A DNA stretch of 64,000 bases, from contig CANQDR010000006.1 of assembly GCA_947593615.1 (NCBI GenBank), positions 19,482-83,481 of the forward strand, read 5' to 3'. Shown here one piece after another: positions 37,152 to 46,815 of this stretch. The notes beneath the pieces were generated by a model. It saw nothing but the letters and a program-made list of their open reading frames with translations, was not told the DNA's origin and did no database searches. Positions within the stretch are counted from its first letter, which is position 1. The number at the start of each line of letters is the position of its first letter. The position numbers were made by a program, and so were the translations under genes. The stretch is from an uncultured Clostridia bacterium (GTDB lineage Bacteria > Bacillota > Clostridia > Oscillospirales > Acutalibacteraceae).

Positions 37152-37676
37152 TTAAAATGCAAGACGATATGTACGTGATTTTTGTTTTGTGCCGTCCAAA
37201 TTAATTATGTTGCCGTAGCCTGTAGGAACAAATCCGTTCTTCACCATTACCTTGCCTGAGGCAAGGTTTTCAACAGCGTGCTGCGCAAAAAGCTCTTTTA
37301 TTTTTAAAACATCTTTTGCAAACTTAATCATTGCACCGGCGGCTTCGGTTGTATAACCCTTGTTCCAGAAATCATACATAATGCAGTAGCCAAGTGAAAA
37401 CACTTCAAGGCTTTTATCATAGTAAAGCCCTCCGCTTCCAAAAAGAAAGTCATTTTCTTTGGCTGTAAATCCCCAGTCAAAAACTGTGTCGGAAGAATAG
37501 TTGTTTACAGCGTCATTCAGCCACATTTTTGTTTCGTCAATACTTTTGTGAGAGTTCCAATTCATATACTTTGATACTCTGTCATCGCTTGTCCAGCGGC
37601 TAAAGGCATTTTGTGCGTCGTCAAGCGAAAGCGGCCGCAAAATAATTCTCTCTGTTTCAAGTACAGGTGTATTCAT
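37152..37676 (-). CDS. GNAT N-acetyltransferase, RimJ/RimL-like
   Basis: 174 residues from ATG 37676 with AGGAG upstream; a GTG three codons earlier lies on the ribosome site itself. Opens with ETERIILRPLSLDDAQNAF, the usual first strand and helix of this branch, and carries the acetyl-CoA region YDFWNKGYTTEAAGAMI (the loop is less canonical than Q/RxxGxG/A). Ends TYRLAF. Probable acetylation of a protein N-terminus or small amine; the target cannot be told. Confidence 0.85.
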   Translation of the reverse strand: MNTPVLETERIILRPLSLDDAQNAFSRWTSDDRVSKYMNWNSHKSIDETKMWLNDAVNNYSSDTVFDWGFTAKENDFLFGSGGLYYDKSLEVFSLGYCIMYDFWNKGYTTEAAGAMIKFAKDVLKIKELFAQHAVENLASGKVMVKNGFVPTGYGNIINLDGTKQKSRTYRLAF

Positions 37677-37710
37677 TTTATTCACTCCTATTTCAAATGT
37701 AATATTATAG

Positions 37711-38337
37711 CTAAATGATATTTGAAATAATATGGGCTAAATCAGAAAATTTGCTAATTTTATATTGTTGGTTTTCAAGATTTCCAAAACCGTATGATGC
37801 ATAAATAAAGGATATTCCTGCATAATCGGCAGCATCTTTGTCAATCTGAGTATCTCCAACATAAACGGAATGGACAATATTATTTCGCTCAACAATTAGT
37901 CTGATGTTTTCGCCTTTATTTAAATTTGTATTTCCGTGGGTTTCAAAATCATCGAAATATTTTTTTAATTTATGTGCTATAAAAAATGAGTATAGGTACT
38001 CATTTTGACAATTGCTTACAATATATAAATTATAATCTTTTAGGAGCATTTGCAAAGTCTTTTCTAAATTTGGATACAGTGTTCCGCCGTTCTTTCTCAG
38101 ATATATTTGTTCCTCAAGACAACATTCATTTAAGATTTCCATACCCTTATCGAAAGGCAGTTTGGGCATTATTATATTTGAAATATCCTCAAGTGTTTTG
38201 CCCATATAGCTTTCCATATCTTTGTATGTAATTTCTTTTATTCCGTGACGTCTTAAACAAATATTCCATGCAGGAACTACCTGCTTTGTTGTATCCCATA
38301 ATGTTCCGTCCAAATCAAAAATAATACCTTTTTTCAT
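37711..38337 (-). CDS. HAD-family phosphatase, phosphoglycolate phosphatase-like
   Basis: 208 residues. Motif I is FDLDGTLWDTT with both aspartates, motif II is IVSN, and motif IV is GDTQIDKDAA. A helical cap of roughly 70 residues after motif I marks subfamily I (Gph/PGMB type). It lacks other specificity marks. Precedes the GNAT gene by 34 bases on the same strand. Cytoplasmic phosphomonoesterase of unknown substrate. Confidence 0.87.
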   Translation of the reverse strand: MKKGIIFDLDGTLWDTTKQVVPAWNICLRRHGIKEITYKDMESYMGKTLEDISNIIMPKLPFDKGMEILNECCLEEQIYLRKNGGTLYPNLEKTLQMLLKDYNLYIVSNCQNEYLYSFFIAHKLKKYFDDFETHGNTNLNKGENIRLIVERNNIVHSVYVGDTQIDKDAADYAGISFIYASYGFGNLENQQYKISKFSDLAHIISNII

Positions 38338-38407
38338 ATTTTACCAAATTTAATCCAGTGGTTTTATAAATTTTGATATGCGTAGGCATATTTTTATAAG
38401 ATTAAAC

Positions 38408-38440
38408 TTTCAGGGCAAGAATACAGTTCTTGCCCTGAAA
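38408..38440 (-). terminator. Terminator-like hairpin after trpB
   Basis: TTTCAGGGCAAGAA and TTCTTGCCCTGAAA form a perfect 14-bp stem with a 5-base loop. The minus-strand tail (GTTTAATCTTAT) is only moderately T-rich. Confidence 0.75.
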
Positions 38441-38488
38441 TATGTTAGAAAAATCTTCTCATTTATCTATCTTACATATATATTAGAA

Positions 38489-39871
38489 TTAGACATTTCC
38501 GGGGAATTTAGGCAAACCGTCAAAGCCTTTCTGTAGGTCTTCATCTGTAGGAATATAGTCGCTCATAACGCCGTCGTTGAACTTTTCGTAAGCCACCATA
38601 TCAAAATAACCTGTTCCCGTAAGACCAAAAAGAATTGTCTTTTCTTTGCCTGTTTCCTTGCATTTAAGCGCCTCGTCAATTGCAACTCTGATTGCATGGC
38701 TGCTTTCGGGAGCAGGCAAAATGCCCTCAACTCTTGCAAACTGCTCTGCTGCTTCAAATACGGATGTCTGCTCAACAGAGGTAGCCTCCATAAGACCGTC
38801 ATGGTAAAGCTGAGAAAGTGTTGAGCTCATACCGTGATAGCGCAGACCGCCTGCATGGTTGGCAGAAGGAATAAATCCGCTGCCGAGGGTGTACATTTTT
38901 GCAAGCGGACAAACCATTCCCGTGTCGCAGAAGTCATAAGCAAATTTGCCTCTTGTAAAGCTCGGACAAGACGCAGGCTCAACTGCAATAATGCGGTAGT
39001 CAGCCTCTCCTCTGAGCTTTTGACCCATAAACGGAGCAATAAGACCGCCAAGGTTTGAGCCGCCGCCTGCACAGCCGATAATAATGTCGGGTTTAACACC
39101 CAGTTTATCAAGAGCCGCTTTTGATTCAAGACCTATGACAGACTGATGCAGAAGCACCTGATTTAATACGCTGCCGAGCACATAACGATAGCCCTCTGTT
39201 GTAGTTGCAACTTCAACAGCCTCAGAAATTGCACAGCCGAGACTTCCCGTTGTACCGGGATGCTCTTCAAGGATTTTTCTGCCGACTGCAGTTGAGGTTG
39301 ACGGCGAAGGAGTAACGCTTGCTCCGTATGTTCTCATAACCTCGCGTCTGAAAGGCTTTTGTTCATATGAAACCTTAACCATATAAACTTTGCAGTCAAG
39401 TCCGAAGTACGAACAAGCCATTGAAAGTGCAGTACCCCACTGACCTGCGCCTGTTTCGGTTGTAACGCCTTTTAAGCCCTGCTTTTTAGCATAATAAGCC
39501 TGAGCGATTGCACTGTTCAGCTTGTGGCTTCCGCTTGTGTTGTTACCCTCGAACTTGTAGTAGATCTTTGCGGGGGTATCGAGTGCCTTTTCAAGAAAAT
39601 AGGCTCTGATAAGCGGAGAAGGACGATACATTTTGTAGAATGTCTGAATTTCTTCGGGAATGTCAATGTATGCATCGGTGTTGTTAAGCTCCTGAGCAAC
39701 AAGTTCTTCGCAGAATACTGGATAAAGCTCCTCTGCTGTCATTGGCTGAAGTGTTCCGGGGTTTAATAGCGGAGCAGGCTTGTTTTTCATATCAGCTCTG
39801 ACATTATACCATTTTGTTGGTATTTCGCTTTCGTCAAGATAAGTTTTGTAAGGGATTTTCTTTTCTTCCAT
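38489..39871 (-). CDS. trpB: Tryptophan synthase beta-like enzyme, TrpB2 type
   Basis: 460 residues from ATG 39871 with TTGGAGG upstream. PLP-dependent: the lysine is in GSHKLNSAIAQAYYAKK, followed by TETGAGQWGTALS and the phosphate-binding GCAGGGSNLGG. The long N-terminus (KIPYKTYLDESEIPTKWYN) identifies the TrpB2 group, which often stands apart from trpA and can make tryptophan from free indole. No trpA or other trp gene is in the window. An ACTGCT/AGCAGT inverted repeat at 39921-39934 in the leader might be regulatory. Confidence 0.92.
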   Translation of the reverse strand: MEEKKIPYKTYLDESEIPTKWYNVRADMKNKPAPLLNPGTLQPMTAEELYPVFCEELVAQELNNTDAYIDIPEEIQTFYKMYRPSPLIRAYFLEKALDTPAKIYYKFEGNNTSGSHKLNSAIAQAYYAKKQGLKGVTTETGAGQWGTALSMACSYFGLDCKVYMVKVSYEQKPFRREVMRTYGASVTPSPSTSTAVGRKILEEHPGTTGSLGCAISEAVEVATTTEGYRYVLGSVLNQVLLHQSVIGLESKAALDKLGVKPDIIIGCAGGGSNLGGLIAPFMGQKLRGEADYRIIAVEPASCPSFTRGKFAYDFCDTGMVCPLAKMYTLGSGFIPSANHAGGLRYHGMSSTLSQLYHDGLMEATSVEQTSVFEAAEQFARVEGILPAPESSHAIRVAIDEALKCKETGKEKTILFGLTGTGYFDMVAYEKFNDGVMSDYIPTDEDLQKGFDGLPKFPGNV

Positions 39872-40034
39872 TGGTAAGACCTCCAATATATAAAAAATTT
39901 ATTGCAAGAAATAAGTCAATACTGCTTTAGCAGTTTAAATTATTAATACAATTTGTTATATTATAACATAAAACAACTAATATGTCACGCCATTTTGTAA
40001 AATATATTTTCGTTATACAAATTCTTTATTTTAT

Positions 40035-40074
40035 TTTACTTTCATTTTACATTTCAGTCGTTTTGTTCTTTACA
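40035..40074 (+). promoter_or_regulatory. Pho-box-like repeats upstream of pstS
   Basis: TTTACT at 40035, TTTACA at 40046 (11 bases later) and TTTACA at 40069. PhoP of Firmicutes binds direct TT(A/T)ACA-type hexamers with 11-base spacing. Together with the clear triple repeat upstream of the Na/Pi cotransporter this suggests PhoP control of the pst operon. The array is less regular here. Confidence 0.5.
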
Positions 40075-40135
40075 AAATAGAAATACACTATGGTTGTACA
40101 TAAGGTACAAGAAAATTTTAAGGAGAATTAAAGAA

Positions 40136-41053
40136 ATGAAAACAGTATTAAAAAAGATTGCAGCACTTACAGTTATGAGCGCACTTGCAGTAACATCACT
40201 TGCAGGCTGCGGCGGTTCAGATTCATCAAGTGGTTCTTCTGATACATCGGCAGCAGACAGCGCTGCGTTTGATTCAAGCAAACAAATCACGGTAGTAACA
40301 AGAGAAGAGGGCTCGGGTACAAGAGATGCTTTTACGGAGCTTACGGGAATCCTTGTTAAGGACGGAGATACAAAGACAGACAACACGTCTACGTCGGCAG
40401 TAACTATTAACAGCACAGAGGCTGTAATTACAAACGTAAAGGACAATGACGCAGCTATCGGTTATATCTCGCTCGGTTCTCTTAACGATACTGTAACAGC
40501 AGTTAAGGTCGAGGGTGTTGACGCTACGGCAGAGAATGTAAAATCAGGCGATTACGCAATCAGCCGTCCGTTCAACATTGCATATAAGGGCGAACTCAGC
40601 GAAGCTGCTCAGGACTTTGTTGACTTTATTTTAAGCTCAGACGGACAGAAAATTGTTACAGATGAGGGTTATGTTTCTATATCAGAAACAGGGGCTTACA
40701 ACGGCTCAAAGCCATCGGGCAAAATAAGTGTTGCAGGTTCTTCATCAGTTTCACCTGTAATGGAAAAGCTTGCAGAGGCTTATCAGGCTGTAAATAAAAA
40801 TGCCAAGGTTGAAATCCAGACTTCCGATTCTTCTGCCGGTATGCAGTCAGCTATGGGCGGCACATGCGACATAGGTATGGCTTCACGTGATCTCAAAGAT
40901 GAAGAAGCAAAAGAGCTTACTACCCAGACGATCGCAAAAGACGGTATAGCAGTAATTGTTAATAAGTCAAACACCTGCGACAATCTCACAATGGATCAGA
41001 TTAAAGCAATTTATACAGGCGAAACTACTGTTTGGAGTGACATTATTAAATGA
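40136..41053 (+). CDS. pstS: Phosphate ABC transporter substrate-binding lipoprotein, permuted PstS
   Basis: 305 residues, AAGGAG before ATG 40136. Signal peptide with lipobox LAGC (Cys25), then a Ser/Gly/Asp linker. The order of PstS motifs is swapped: residues 51-190 hold the usual second half (ITVVTREEGSGTRDAF, AIGYISLGSL, SRPFNIAYKG, FVDFILSSDGQKIV), while residues 204-305 hold the usual first half (ISVAGSSSVSPVMEKL, DIGMASRDL, IAVIVNK, IYTGETTVWSDI). Both halves look complete, so it should still fold into a two-lobe phosphate binder. First gene of pstSCAB-phoU. Confidence 0.93.
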   Translation: MKTVLKKIAALTVMSALAVTSLAGCGGSDSSSGSSDTSAADSAAFDSSKQITVVTREEGSGTRDAFTELTGILVKDGDTKTDNTSTSAVTINSTEAVITNVKDNDAAIGYISLGSLNDTVTAVKVEGVDATAENVKSGDYAISRPFNIAYKGELSEAAQDFVDFILSSDGQKIVTDEGYVSISETGAYNGSKPSGKISVAGSSSVSPVMEKLAEAYQAVNKNAKVEIQTSDSSAGMQSAMGGTCDIGMASRDLKDEEAKELTTQTIAKDGIAVIVNKSNTCDNLTMDQIKAIYTGETTVWSDIIK

Positions 41054-41919
41054 GATTAAGCAGATTTAGAGAAAGGGCAATGCAGGGAGTTTTCTTCCTG
41101 ACAGCTATCACAAGCATAGCGGCGGTTGTCATTATCTGTATCTTCTTATTCTGTAACGGTGTTCCTGCAATGGCAGAAATAGGTTTCTTTGATTTTGTAG
41201 GCGGCCAGAAATGGGCGCCTACAAACGTGCCTGCAAGTTACGGAATATTTAATATGATAATTGCCAGCATATATGTTACCGCAGGCGCAATAGTAATCGG
41301 AGTGCCGATAGGCATATTAACGGCTGTATTTCTTGCAAGATTTTGCCCTGCACCGCTGTATAAAATTTTAAAGCCTGCTACTGAGCTTCTGGCAGGAATT
41401 CCGTCAATTGTTTACGGATTTTTCGGCTTGATGGTAATAGTGCCGTTTATCCGTGAAAACTTCGGCGGAAACGGCTCAAGCTGGCTTGCCGCGTCAATTG
41501 TTCTGGGAATTATGATCCTTCCCACAATCATAGGTGTTTCGGAGTCGGCAATACGCGCAGTTCCGGAAAGCTATTACGAGGGTGCGCTCGCACTTGGAGC
41601 AACAAAGGAAAGAAGCGTATTCAAAACAATTCTTCCGGCTTCAAAATCTGGTGTGCTTGCAGGCGTAGTTCTCGGCATAGGCCGCGCCCTTGGCGAAACA
41701 ATGGCCGTAGTGCTGATTGCAGGCAATCAGGTGCAAATTCCCAATGCGCTTACCGACGGACTGAGAACTCTTACGGCAAACATAGTGCTCGAAATGGGAT
41801 ATTCAACAGGTCTGCATCGTCAGGCTCTTATTGCAACGGGCGTGGTATTGTTTGTATTCATTCTGCTCATTACACTTTCAATGCAGGCTATAAAGAGTAG
41901 GAGTGAGAAAAATGGCTGA
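41050..41919 (+). CDS. pstC: Phosphate ABC transporter permease PstC
   Basis: 289 residues with six membrane helices. The EAA loop region reads ALALGATKERSVFKTILPA, and the segment ELLAGIPSIVYGFFG is typical for Pst permeases. The start overlaps the pstS stop by four bases. Forms the channel with PstA and is powered by PstB. Confidence 0.95.
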   Translation: MRLSRFRERAMQGVFFLTAITSIAAVVIICIFLFCNGVPAMAEIGFFDFVGGQKWAPTNVPASYGIFNMIIASIYVTAGAIVIGVPIGILTAVFLARFCPAPLYKILKPATELLAGIPSIVYGFFGLMVIVPFIRENFGGNGSSWLAASIVLGIMILPTIIGVSESAIRAVPESYYEGALALGATKERSVFKTILPASKSGVLAGVVLGIGRALGETMAVVLIAGNQVQIPNALTDGLRTLTANIVLEMGYSTGLHRQALIATGVVLFVFILLITLSMQAIKSRSEKNG

Positions 41920-42829
41920 TAAGAGTATTAAAACCGATATGAATGATGTAAAAGAAATCAGGGCAATTAATAGAGTGTCTTTTAAGCAGAGAATGATTTC
42001 CTATAAAAGGAAGCCTCTTTCCTTGCTTATGCTTATTATTGTGGCAGCTTCGGCAGCAATTTCTGCGGCGGCACTTATATTTATTATGGTTTATGTACTT
42101 ATCAGAGGTATTCCTAACCTTACGCCCGATCTTTTTGCTTTAAATTACAACAGCGATAATGTTTCGTGTATGCCGTCAATAATTAATACGGTAGTGTTAA
42201 CGCTTTTTACTCTTATAATTGCCGTTCCGTTCGGCGTAGGAGCAGCAATTTATCTTGCCGAATACGCCAAAAAAGGCAACAGGCTGGTAAAGATAATCCG
42301 TACGATGGCTGAAACTCTTGCGGGTATTCCGTCAATTGTTTACGGCCTTTTCGGTATGCTGTTTTTTGTTTATGCGCTTAACTGGGGATATTCTTTGCTT
42401 GCAGGCGCATTCACGCTTGCAATAATGGTGCTTCCGACAATTATGCGTACTACGGAGGAGGCTCTTATTACGGTTCCTGATTCTTACCGAGAGGGAAGTT
42501 ACGGTTTAGGAGCAGGAAAACTGCGTACAATTATCAGAATTATTCTTCCGAGTGCTATGCCCGGTATCCTTGCAGGTGTTATTCTTGCCGTAGGACGTAT
42601 AGTGGGCGAAACTGCGGCATTAATTTATACTTACGGTTCAGCAACAGGCTATGCTGCAAATCCGCTCAGTTCGGGACGCTCTCTTGCGGTACATATGTAT
42701 GTGCTTACAAACGAGGGGCTTCACACAAATCAGGCATGGGGTACGGCGGTAGTGTTGCTGGTACTTGTTTTCGGCATAAATACATTGTCTGCATTCATAG
42801 CAAAAAAACTCGGCAACAAGAAAGGATAA
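41912..42829 (+). CDS. pstA: Phosphate ABC transporter permease PstA
   Basis: 305 residues from ATG 41912 (AGGAGTGAG upstream). Hydrophilic N-terminus of about 40 residues, then six membrane helices with ETLAGIPSIVYGLFG and the EAA loop SYGLGAGKLRTIIRIILPS. Overlaps pstC by eight bases. Partner of PstC in high-affinity phosphate uptake. Confidence 0.95.
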   Translation: MADKSIKTDMNDVKEIRAINRVSFKQRMISYKRKPLSLLMLIIVAASAAISAAALIFIMVYVLIRGIPNLTPDLFALNYNSDNVSCMPSIINTVVLTLFTLIIAVPFGVGAAIYLAEYAKKGNRLVKIIRTMAETLAGIPSIVYGLFGMLFFVYALNWGYSLLAGAFTLAIMVLPTIMRTTEEALITVPDSYREGSYGLGAGKLRTIIRIILPSAMPGILAGVILAVGRIVGETAALIYTYGSATGYAANPLSSGRSLAVHMYVLTNEGLHTNQAWGTAVVLLVLVFGINTLSAFIAKKLGNKKG

Positions 42830-42840
42830 ATGGGTAAACA

Positions 42841-43590
42841 ATGGAAAAATTCGCTATTGATAATATGAACCTCTATTATGGTAAGTTCCATGCGCTGAAA
42901 AATGTGAATTTACATATGGAGCAAAATAAAATTACAGCTTTTATCGGGCCGTCGGGCTGCGGTAAATCAACTCTTTTAAAATCGCTCAACAGAATGAACG
43001 ACCTTGTAGAAGGCTGTAAAATTACAGGAGAAATTAAGCTTGACGGCGAGGACATTTACGGAAATATGGACGTCAATATCCTCAGAAAAAGAGTGGGAAT
43101 GGTGTTTCAGAAAGCCAATCCGTTCCCTATGAGCGTATATGACAATATTGCTTTCGGTCCGCGCACTCACGGAATAAAGAATAAAAAAGAGCTTGACAGA
43201 ATTGTCGAAGAATCCTTGCGCGACGCCGCAATCTGGGACGAACTTAAAGACAGGCTCAAAAAAAGTGCGCTCGGTCTGTCGGGCGGTCAGCAGCAGCGTC
43301 TTTGCATTGCACGTGCGCTTGCAATAAAACCCGAGGTTTTGCTCATGGACGAGGCAACCTCTGCTCTTGACCCTATTTCTACGGGAAAAATCGAAGAGCT
43401 TTGTTTAAAGCTCAAAGATAATTATACAATTATTATGGTTACTCACAATATGCAGCAGGCGCTTCGTATTTCGGATAACACGGCATTTTTCCTTCTTGGA
43501 GAAATGGTTGAGTACAACAGCACAGACGCAATTTTTTCTGCTCCGCAGGATAAGCGCACCGAAGAATACATTACGGGAAGGTTTGGCTAA
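42841..43590 (+). CDS. pstB: Phosphate ABC transporter ATPase PstB
   Basis: 249 residues. Walker [10 protein letters not shown], signature LSGGQQQRL, Walker [14 protein letters not shown] and H-loop [16 protein letters not shown] and the Met-Gln-Gln after the H-loop are PstB-specific. The stop TAA overlaps the phoU ATG by one base (TAATG), so the two are coupled. Confidence 0.97.
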   Translation: MEKFAIDNMNLYYGKFHALKNVNLHMEQNKITAFIGPSGCGKSTLLKSLNRMNDLVEGCKITGEIKLDGEDIYGNMDVNILRKRVGMVFQKANPFPMSVYDNIAFGPRTHGIKNKKELDRIVEESLRDAAIWDELKDRLKKSALGLSGGQQQRLCIARALAIKPEVLLMDEATSALDPISTGKIEELCLKLKDNYTIIMVTHNMQQALRISDNTAFFLLGEMVEYNSTDAIFSAPQDKRTEEYITGRFG

Positions 43591-44237
43591 TGAGAGAATA
43601 TTTTGATATTGAACTTGATAAGCTCAACAATCAGCTCATAGAAATGGGAGGTCTTGTTGAGCAGGCAATTAAGAATACAATCGGAATGATTATCAACGGC
43701 AACTCAGACGGTCTTGAATTTGCCAGAGAACACGAGGAAAGAATAAATACAGCCGAGAAGATTATACAAAACCACTGCATCAGGCTATTGCTTCACCAGG
43801 CTCCCGTTGCATACGATTTGCGCTATGTTTCATCTGCTTTGAAAATGATTACCGACCTTGAAAGAATTGGCGATCAGGCTATTGATATTGCCGAAATGGC
43901 ACAGTACATCAAAGACAGGACAAATGTTTTCAATATGACTCACATTGCAGAAATGGCAAAACAGTCGGCCAATATGGTGACTCTTGCGATTGACGCTTTT
44001 GTAAAGCGAGATATTGAGCTTGCAAAAACGGTAAGCAGGCGTGATGACATTATTGATGAACTGTTTGTTAAGGTCAAGGAAGAAACGGTTGAAATTATTC
44101 ACAGCGATAAAGAGCTTGGAACAGAGGCGATCGACCTTATGATGATAGCGAAATACCTTGAAAGAATAGGCGACCATGCGGTGAATGTTGCGGAATGGGT
44201 CGTATTTTCAATTACGGGAAACAGTAAAATTGATTAA
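43590..44237 (+). CDS. phoU: Phosphate signalling protein PhoU
   Basis: 215 residues, all helical: two three-helix bundles with the repeated acidic motif DLERIGDQAIDIAE in the first and YLERIGDHAVNVAEW in the second. PhoU links PstSCAB activity to PhoR, damping Pho regulon expression when phosphate is plentiful. Sits between pstB and the two-component genes, as that role would predict. Confidence 0.96.
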   Translation: MREYFDIELDKLNNQLIEMGGLVEQAIKNTIGMIINGNSDGLEFAREHEERINTAEKIIQNHCIRLLLHQAPVAYDLRYVSSALKMITDLERIGDQAIDIAEMAQYIKDRTNVFNMTHIAEMAKQSANMVTLAIDAFVKRDIELAKTVSRRDDIIDELFVKVKEETVEIIHSDKELGTEAIDLMMIAKYLERIGDHAVNVAEWVVFSITGNSKID

Positions 44238-44243
44238 TTGTAT

Positions 44244-44272
44244 TTTCATTTGCATATGTTTGTGATATAATA
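44244..44272 (+). promoter_or_regulatory. Possible promoter of phoP-phoR
   Basis: Consensus TATAAT at 44267-44272; the TTTTCA 17 bases upstream is a weak -35. It would allow regulator expression apart from pstSCAB-phoU. Confidence 0.45.
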
Positions 44273-44318
44273 TTATATAAATGAGAAGTAATTAAACGGT
44301 TGATCGGGAGATTTTACA

Positions 44319-44990
44319 ATGCTGATATATGTTGTTGAAGATGATACAGACATCAGAGAGCTTGAAACATATGCACTGAAAAACAGCGGCTATGATGTAC
44401 AGAGCTTTGCCGAGAGCAAGAGCTTTTTTAAGGCGTGCGTTGCCGAAACACCTCACCTTGTAATTTTGGATGTTATGCTTCCTGATTTTGACGGTCTTTC
44501 AGTGCTTGAAAAGCTAAGAAAAGACGCTGTTACAAAGTCAGTTCCCGTTATTCTTGTTACGGCAAAGGGAAGTGAGATGGACAAGGTAAAAGGTCTTGAT
44601 ATGGGTGCGGATGATTACATTACAAAGCCTTTTTCGGTGCTTGAGCTTATTTCAAGGGTGCGTGCTATTCTGCGCAGATGTACGTTTGAAGACAGGCAGT
44701 ACGTTATTACCCTTGGAGGAATTGTTTTAGACGATTCAAAGCACATTGTAACAAGCGACGGCGAGGTATGCGCGCTTACCTTTAAGGAATACGAACTGCT
44801 GAAATATCTTCTTAAAAACAAGGGAATGGCATTAACCCGAGAAAATATTATTATGAATGTATGGGGTTATGATTTCGAGGGTGAAAGCCGTACTGTTGAT
44901 ATGCACATAACTACACTCCGTCAAAAGCTCGGAAACTGCGGAAATCTCATCAGAACTGTCCGCAATGTTGGATACAAGGCTGGTGAATGA
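44319..44990 (+). CDS. phoP: Phosphate response regulator, OmpR/PhoB family
   Basis: 223 residues. Receiver domain with the acidic pair VVEDD, phosphoacceptor Asp51 in VILDVMLPD and the conserved lysine after TAKG; then a winged-helix DNA-binding domain (about 125-222) with LTFKEYELLKYLLKNKG and SRTVDMHITTLRQKLG. Its place after phoU and before a PhoR-like kinase makes a Pho regulator the best call. Likely sites are the TTTACA repeats at 40035 and 46816. Confidence 0.92.
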   Translation: MLIYVVEDDTDIRELETYALKNSGYDVQSFAESKSFFKACVAETPHLVILDVMLPDFDGLSVLEKLRKDAVTKSVPVILVTAKGSEMDKVKGLDMGADDYITKPFSVLELISRVRAILRRCTFEDRQYVITLGGIVLDDSKHIVTSDGEVCALTFKEYELLKYLLKNKGMALTRENIIMNVWGYDFEGESRTVDMHITTLRQKLGNCGNLIRTVRNVGYKAGE

Positions 44991-44994
44991 CGAA

Positions 44995-46653
44995 GTGAAA
45001 TTAAGAAAAAAATTATTACAAAGATTTTCCGTCATTGCAACGGTATCAATTCTTCTAACGGCTGTTTTTTCAACAGCCGCTTTCTGGTTTGTGTTTGCTG
45101 ACAGGGAGGAAACTGATCTTAGAACATATACTCAGTCAGTAGCACACGCTTACAATGCCAAGGGCAATTCTGAAATATTGAATGATTACAGCACAGAGGA
45201 TATGCGTGTGACGCTTATTGATTCGCAGGGAAATGTATTGTTTGACAGCACCGACGGAGTTGAAGTACATACTCTTGAAAATCACAGCGACCGTCCGGAA
45301 TTTAAGGAAGCGTCAGAAAAGGGTTATGGCTCAAGCAACCGAATGTCATCTACGCTTAACAGCATAACTTATTATTATGCAGTCAAAACAGGCGACGGAA
45401 ACATTATGCGTGTTTCAAAGACAGTCGGAAGTATTGTCGGTATTTTTATAAGGATTTTTCCTGCCATCCTTTTAATCATCATTTTTGTGTTTGCAATATG
45501 CGTGGCAATGTCACGGCGTGCTGCAAGAAAAATAATCGAACCTATTGAAAAGATGTCTAAAAATCTGGAGAACACGCCGTATGACGAGCTTGTTCCACTT
45601 GCGGAAACGATCAACAGACAGCAAAAGGAAATCAGGAAACAAGTGCGCAAGCTCCAGCTTGAAAAAGATAAGATTGACACACTTATTCAGAATATGTCAG
45701 AAGGCTTTATCCTTATTGATATGGATAAAAACGTGCTGATGAACAATCATTCTGCGGCAAAGCTGATTGGAGCAAATGATAATCAAATTACAGGACAAAG
45801 TCTGCTTGCATATTCAAGAAACGAAACTGTTATCGAATGTGTTGACAGCGCACTAAACGGCGAGGGCAAAAGCGGAGATATTACAATTAACGGCAGGGTG
45901 CTTCAGATAATTACAAATCCCGTATATTCAAACGATACGCAGAACGGAGTCATTTGTCTTATAATCGACGTGTCGGAAAAGAAAAAGGCAGAGAAAATGC
46001 GCCGTGAATTTACAGCTAACGTAACCCACGAGTTGAAAACTCCGCTGACTTCAATTTCGGGTTATGCCGAGATAATCGCCAGCGGACTGGCACGCCCAGA
46101 TGATGTTCAGGGCTTTGCAAATAAAATTCACAAGGAGTCGGGCAGACTGCTTTCTCTTATCGGCGATATTATTGAGCTGTCACAGCTTGACGAGAGCTCG
46201 TCAAACGAGGACTTCGCTCCTGTCGACCTTGCAGGAGTTGCTTATGAGGTTGCCGACGATTTGCGTTCTAATGCCGCAAAACACAGCGTTGAGATTTTGG
46301 TTGACGCAAAAACATCAGTAATAAACGGCAGCAGAAATCAGCTTTATGAGCTTGTCTATAATCTTTGTGACAATGCAATCAGGTACAACAGACCCGGCGG
46401 AAAAGTAAAAATATCGGTAGCGAATGAAGATGATACAGCCTGCATAAAGGTTTCGGATACAGGTATAGGAATTCCCGAAAAGTACCGCAAAAGGGTGTTT
46501 GAAAGATTTTTCAGGGTTGACAAAAGCCGTTCAAAGGAAACGGGAGGTACAGGACTCGGCCTTGCAATTGTTAAGCATATAGCAGAACGGCACGGAGGAA
46601 ATGTAACGCTTGAAAGCAGTGAAAACGGAACGACATTTACAGTAAAGTTTTAA
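44995..46653 (+). CDS. phoR: Phosphate sensor histidine kinase
   Basis: 552 residues from GTG 44995, preceded by GGTGAATGA; an ATG 30 bases earlier, inside phoP, has no ribosome site. Helix about 13-34, extracytoplasmic sensor about 35-150, second helix about 155-175, HAMP-like linker, PAS domain about 225-325, HisKA with the phosphorylated histidine in NVTHELKTPLTSISGYAEI, and HATPase with NAIRYN, DTGIGIPEKYRKRVFERFF and GGTGLGLAI. Signals phosphate state to PhoP, probably via PstSCAB-PhoU rather than by binding phosphate. Confidence 0.92.
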   Translation: MKLRKKLLQRFSVIATVSILLTAVFSTAAFWFVFADREETDLRTYTQSVAHAYNAKGNSEILNDYSTEDMRVTLIDSQGNVLFDSTDGVEVHTLENHSDRPEFKEASEKGYGSSNRMSSTLNSITYYYAVKTGDGNIMRVSKTVGSIVGIFIRIFPAILLIIIFVFAICVAMSRRAARKIIEPIEKMSKNLENTPYDELVPLAETINRQQKEIRKQVRKLQLEKDKIDTLIQNMSEGFILIDMDKNVLMNNHSAAKLIGANDNQITGQSLLAYSRNETVIECVDSALNGEGKSGDITINGRVLQIITNPVYSNDTQNGVICLIIDVSEKKKAEKMRREFTANVTHELKTPLTSISGYAEIIASGLARPDDVQGFANKIHKESGRLLSLIGDIIELSQLDESSSNEDFAPVDLAGVAYEVADDLRSNAAKHSVEILVDAKTSVINGSRNQLYELVYNLCDNAIRYNRPGGKVKISVANEDDTACIKVSDTGIGIPEKYRKRVFERFFRVDKSRSKETGGTGLGLAIVKHIAERHGGNVTLESSENGTTFTVKF

Positions 46654-46674
46654 TATAAATATGATAATTTTCTA

Positions 46675-46705
46675 CGGGCGGCATAAAATGCCGCCCGGTT
46701 TTTTT
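46675..46705 (+). terminator. Terminator of the pst-pho operon
   Basis: CGGGCGGCAT and ATGCCGCCCG form a perfect 10-bp GC-rich stem with loop AAA, followed by GTTTTTTT. Confidence 0.93.
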
Positions 46706-46815
46706 AAAATTTCAAGACTTTATTGGCGGTTAAAATCATACTAATAAGTAATAAGTGAACAGTAATTATTTTATGATTACAAAAAATTTACTGACATTTG
46801 ACAAAATCGTAAAAC

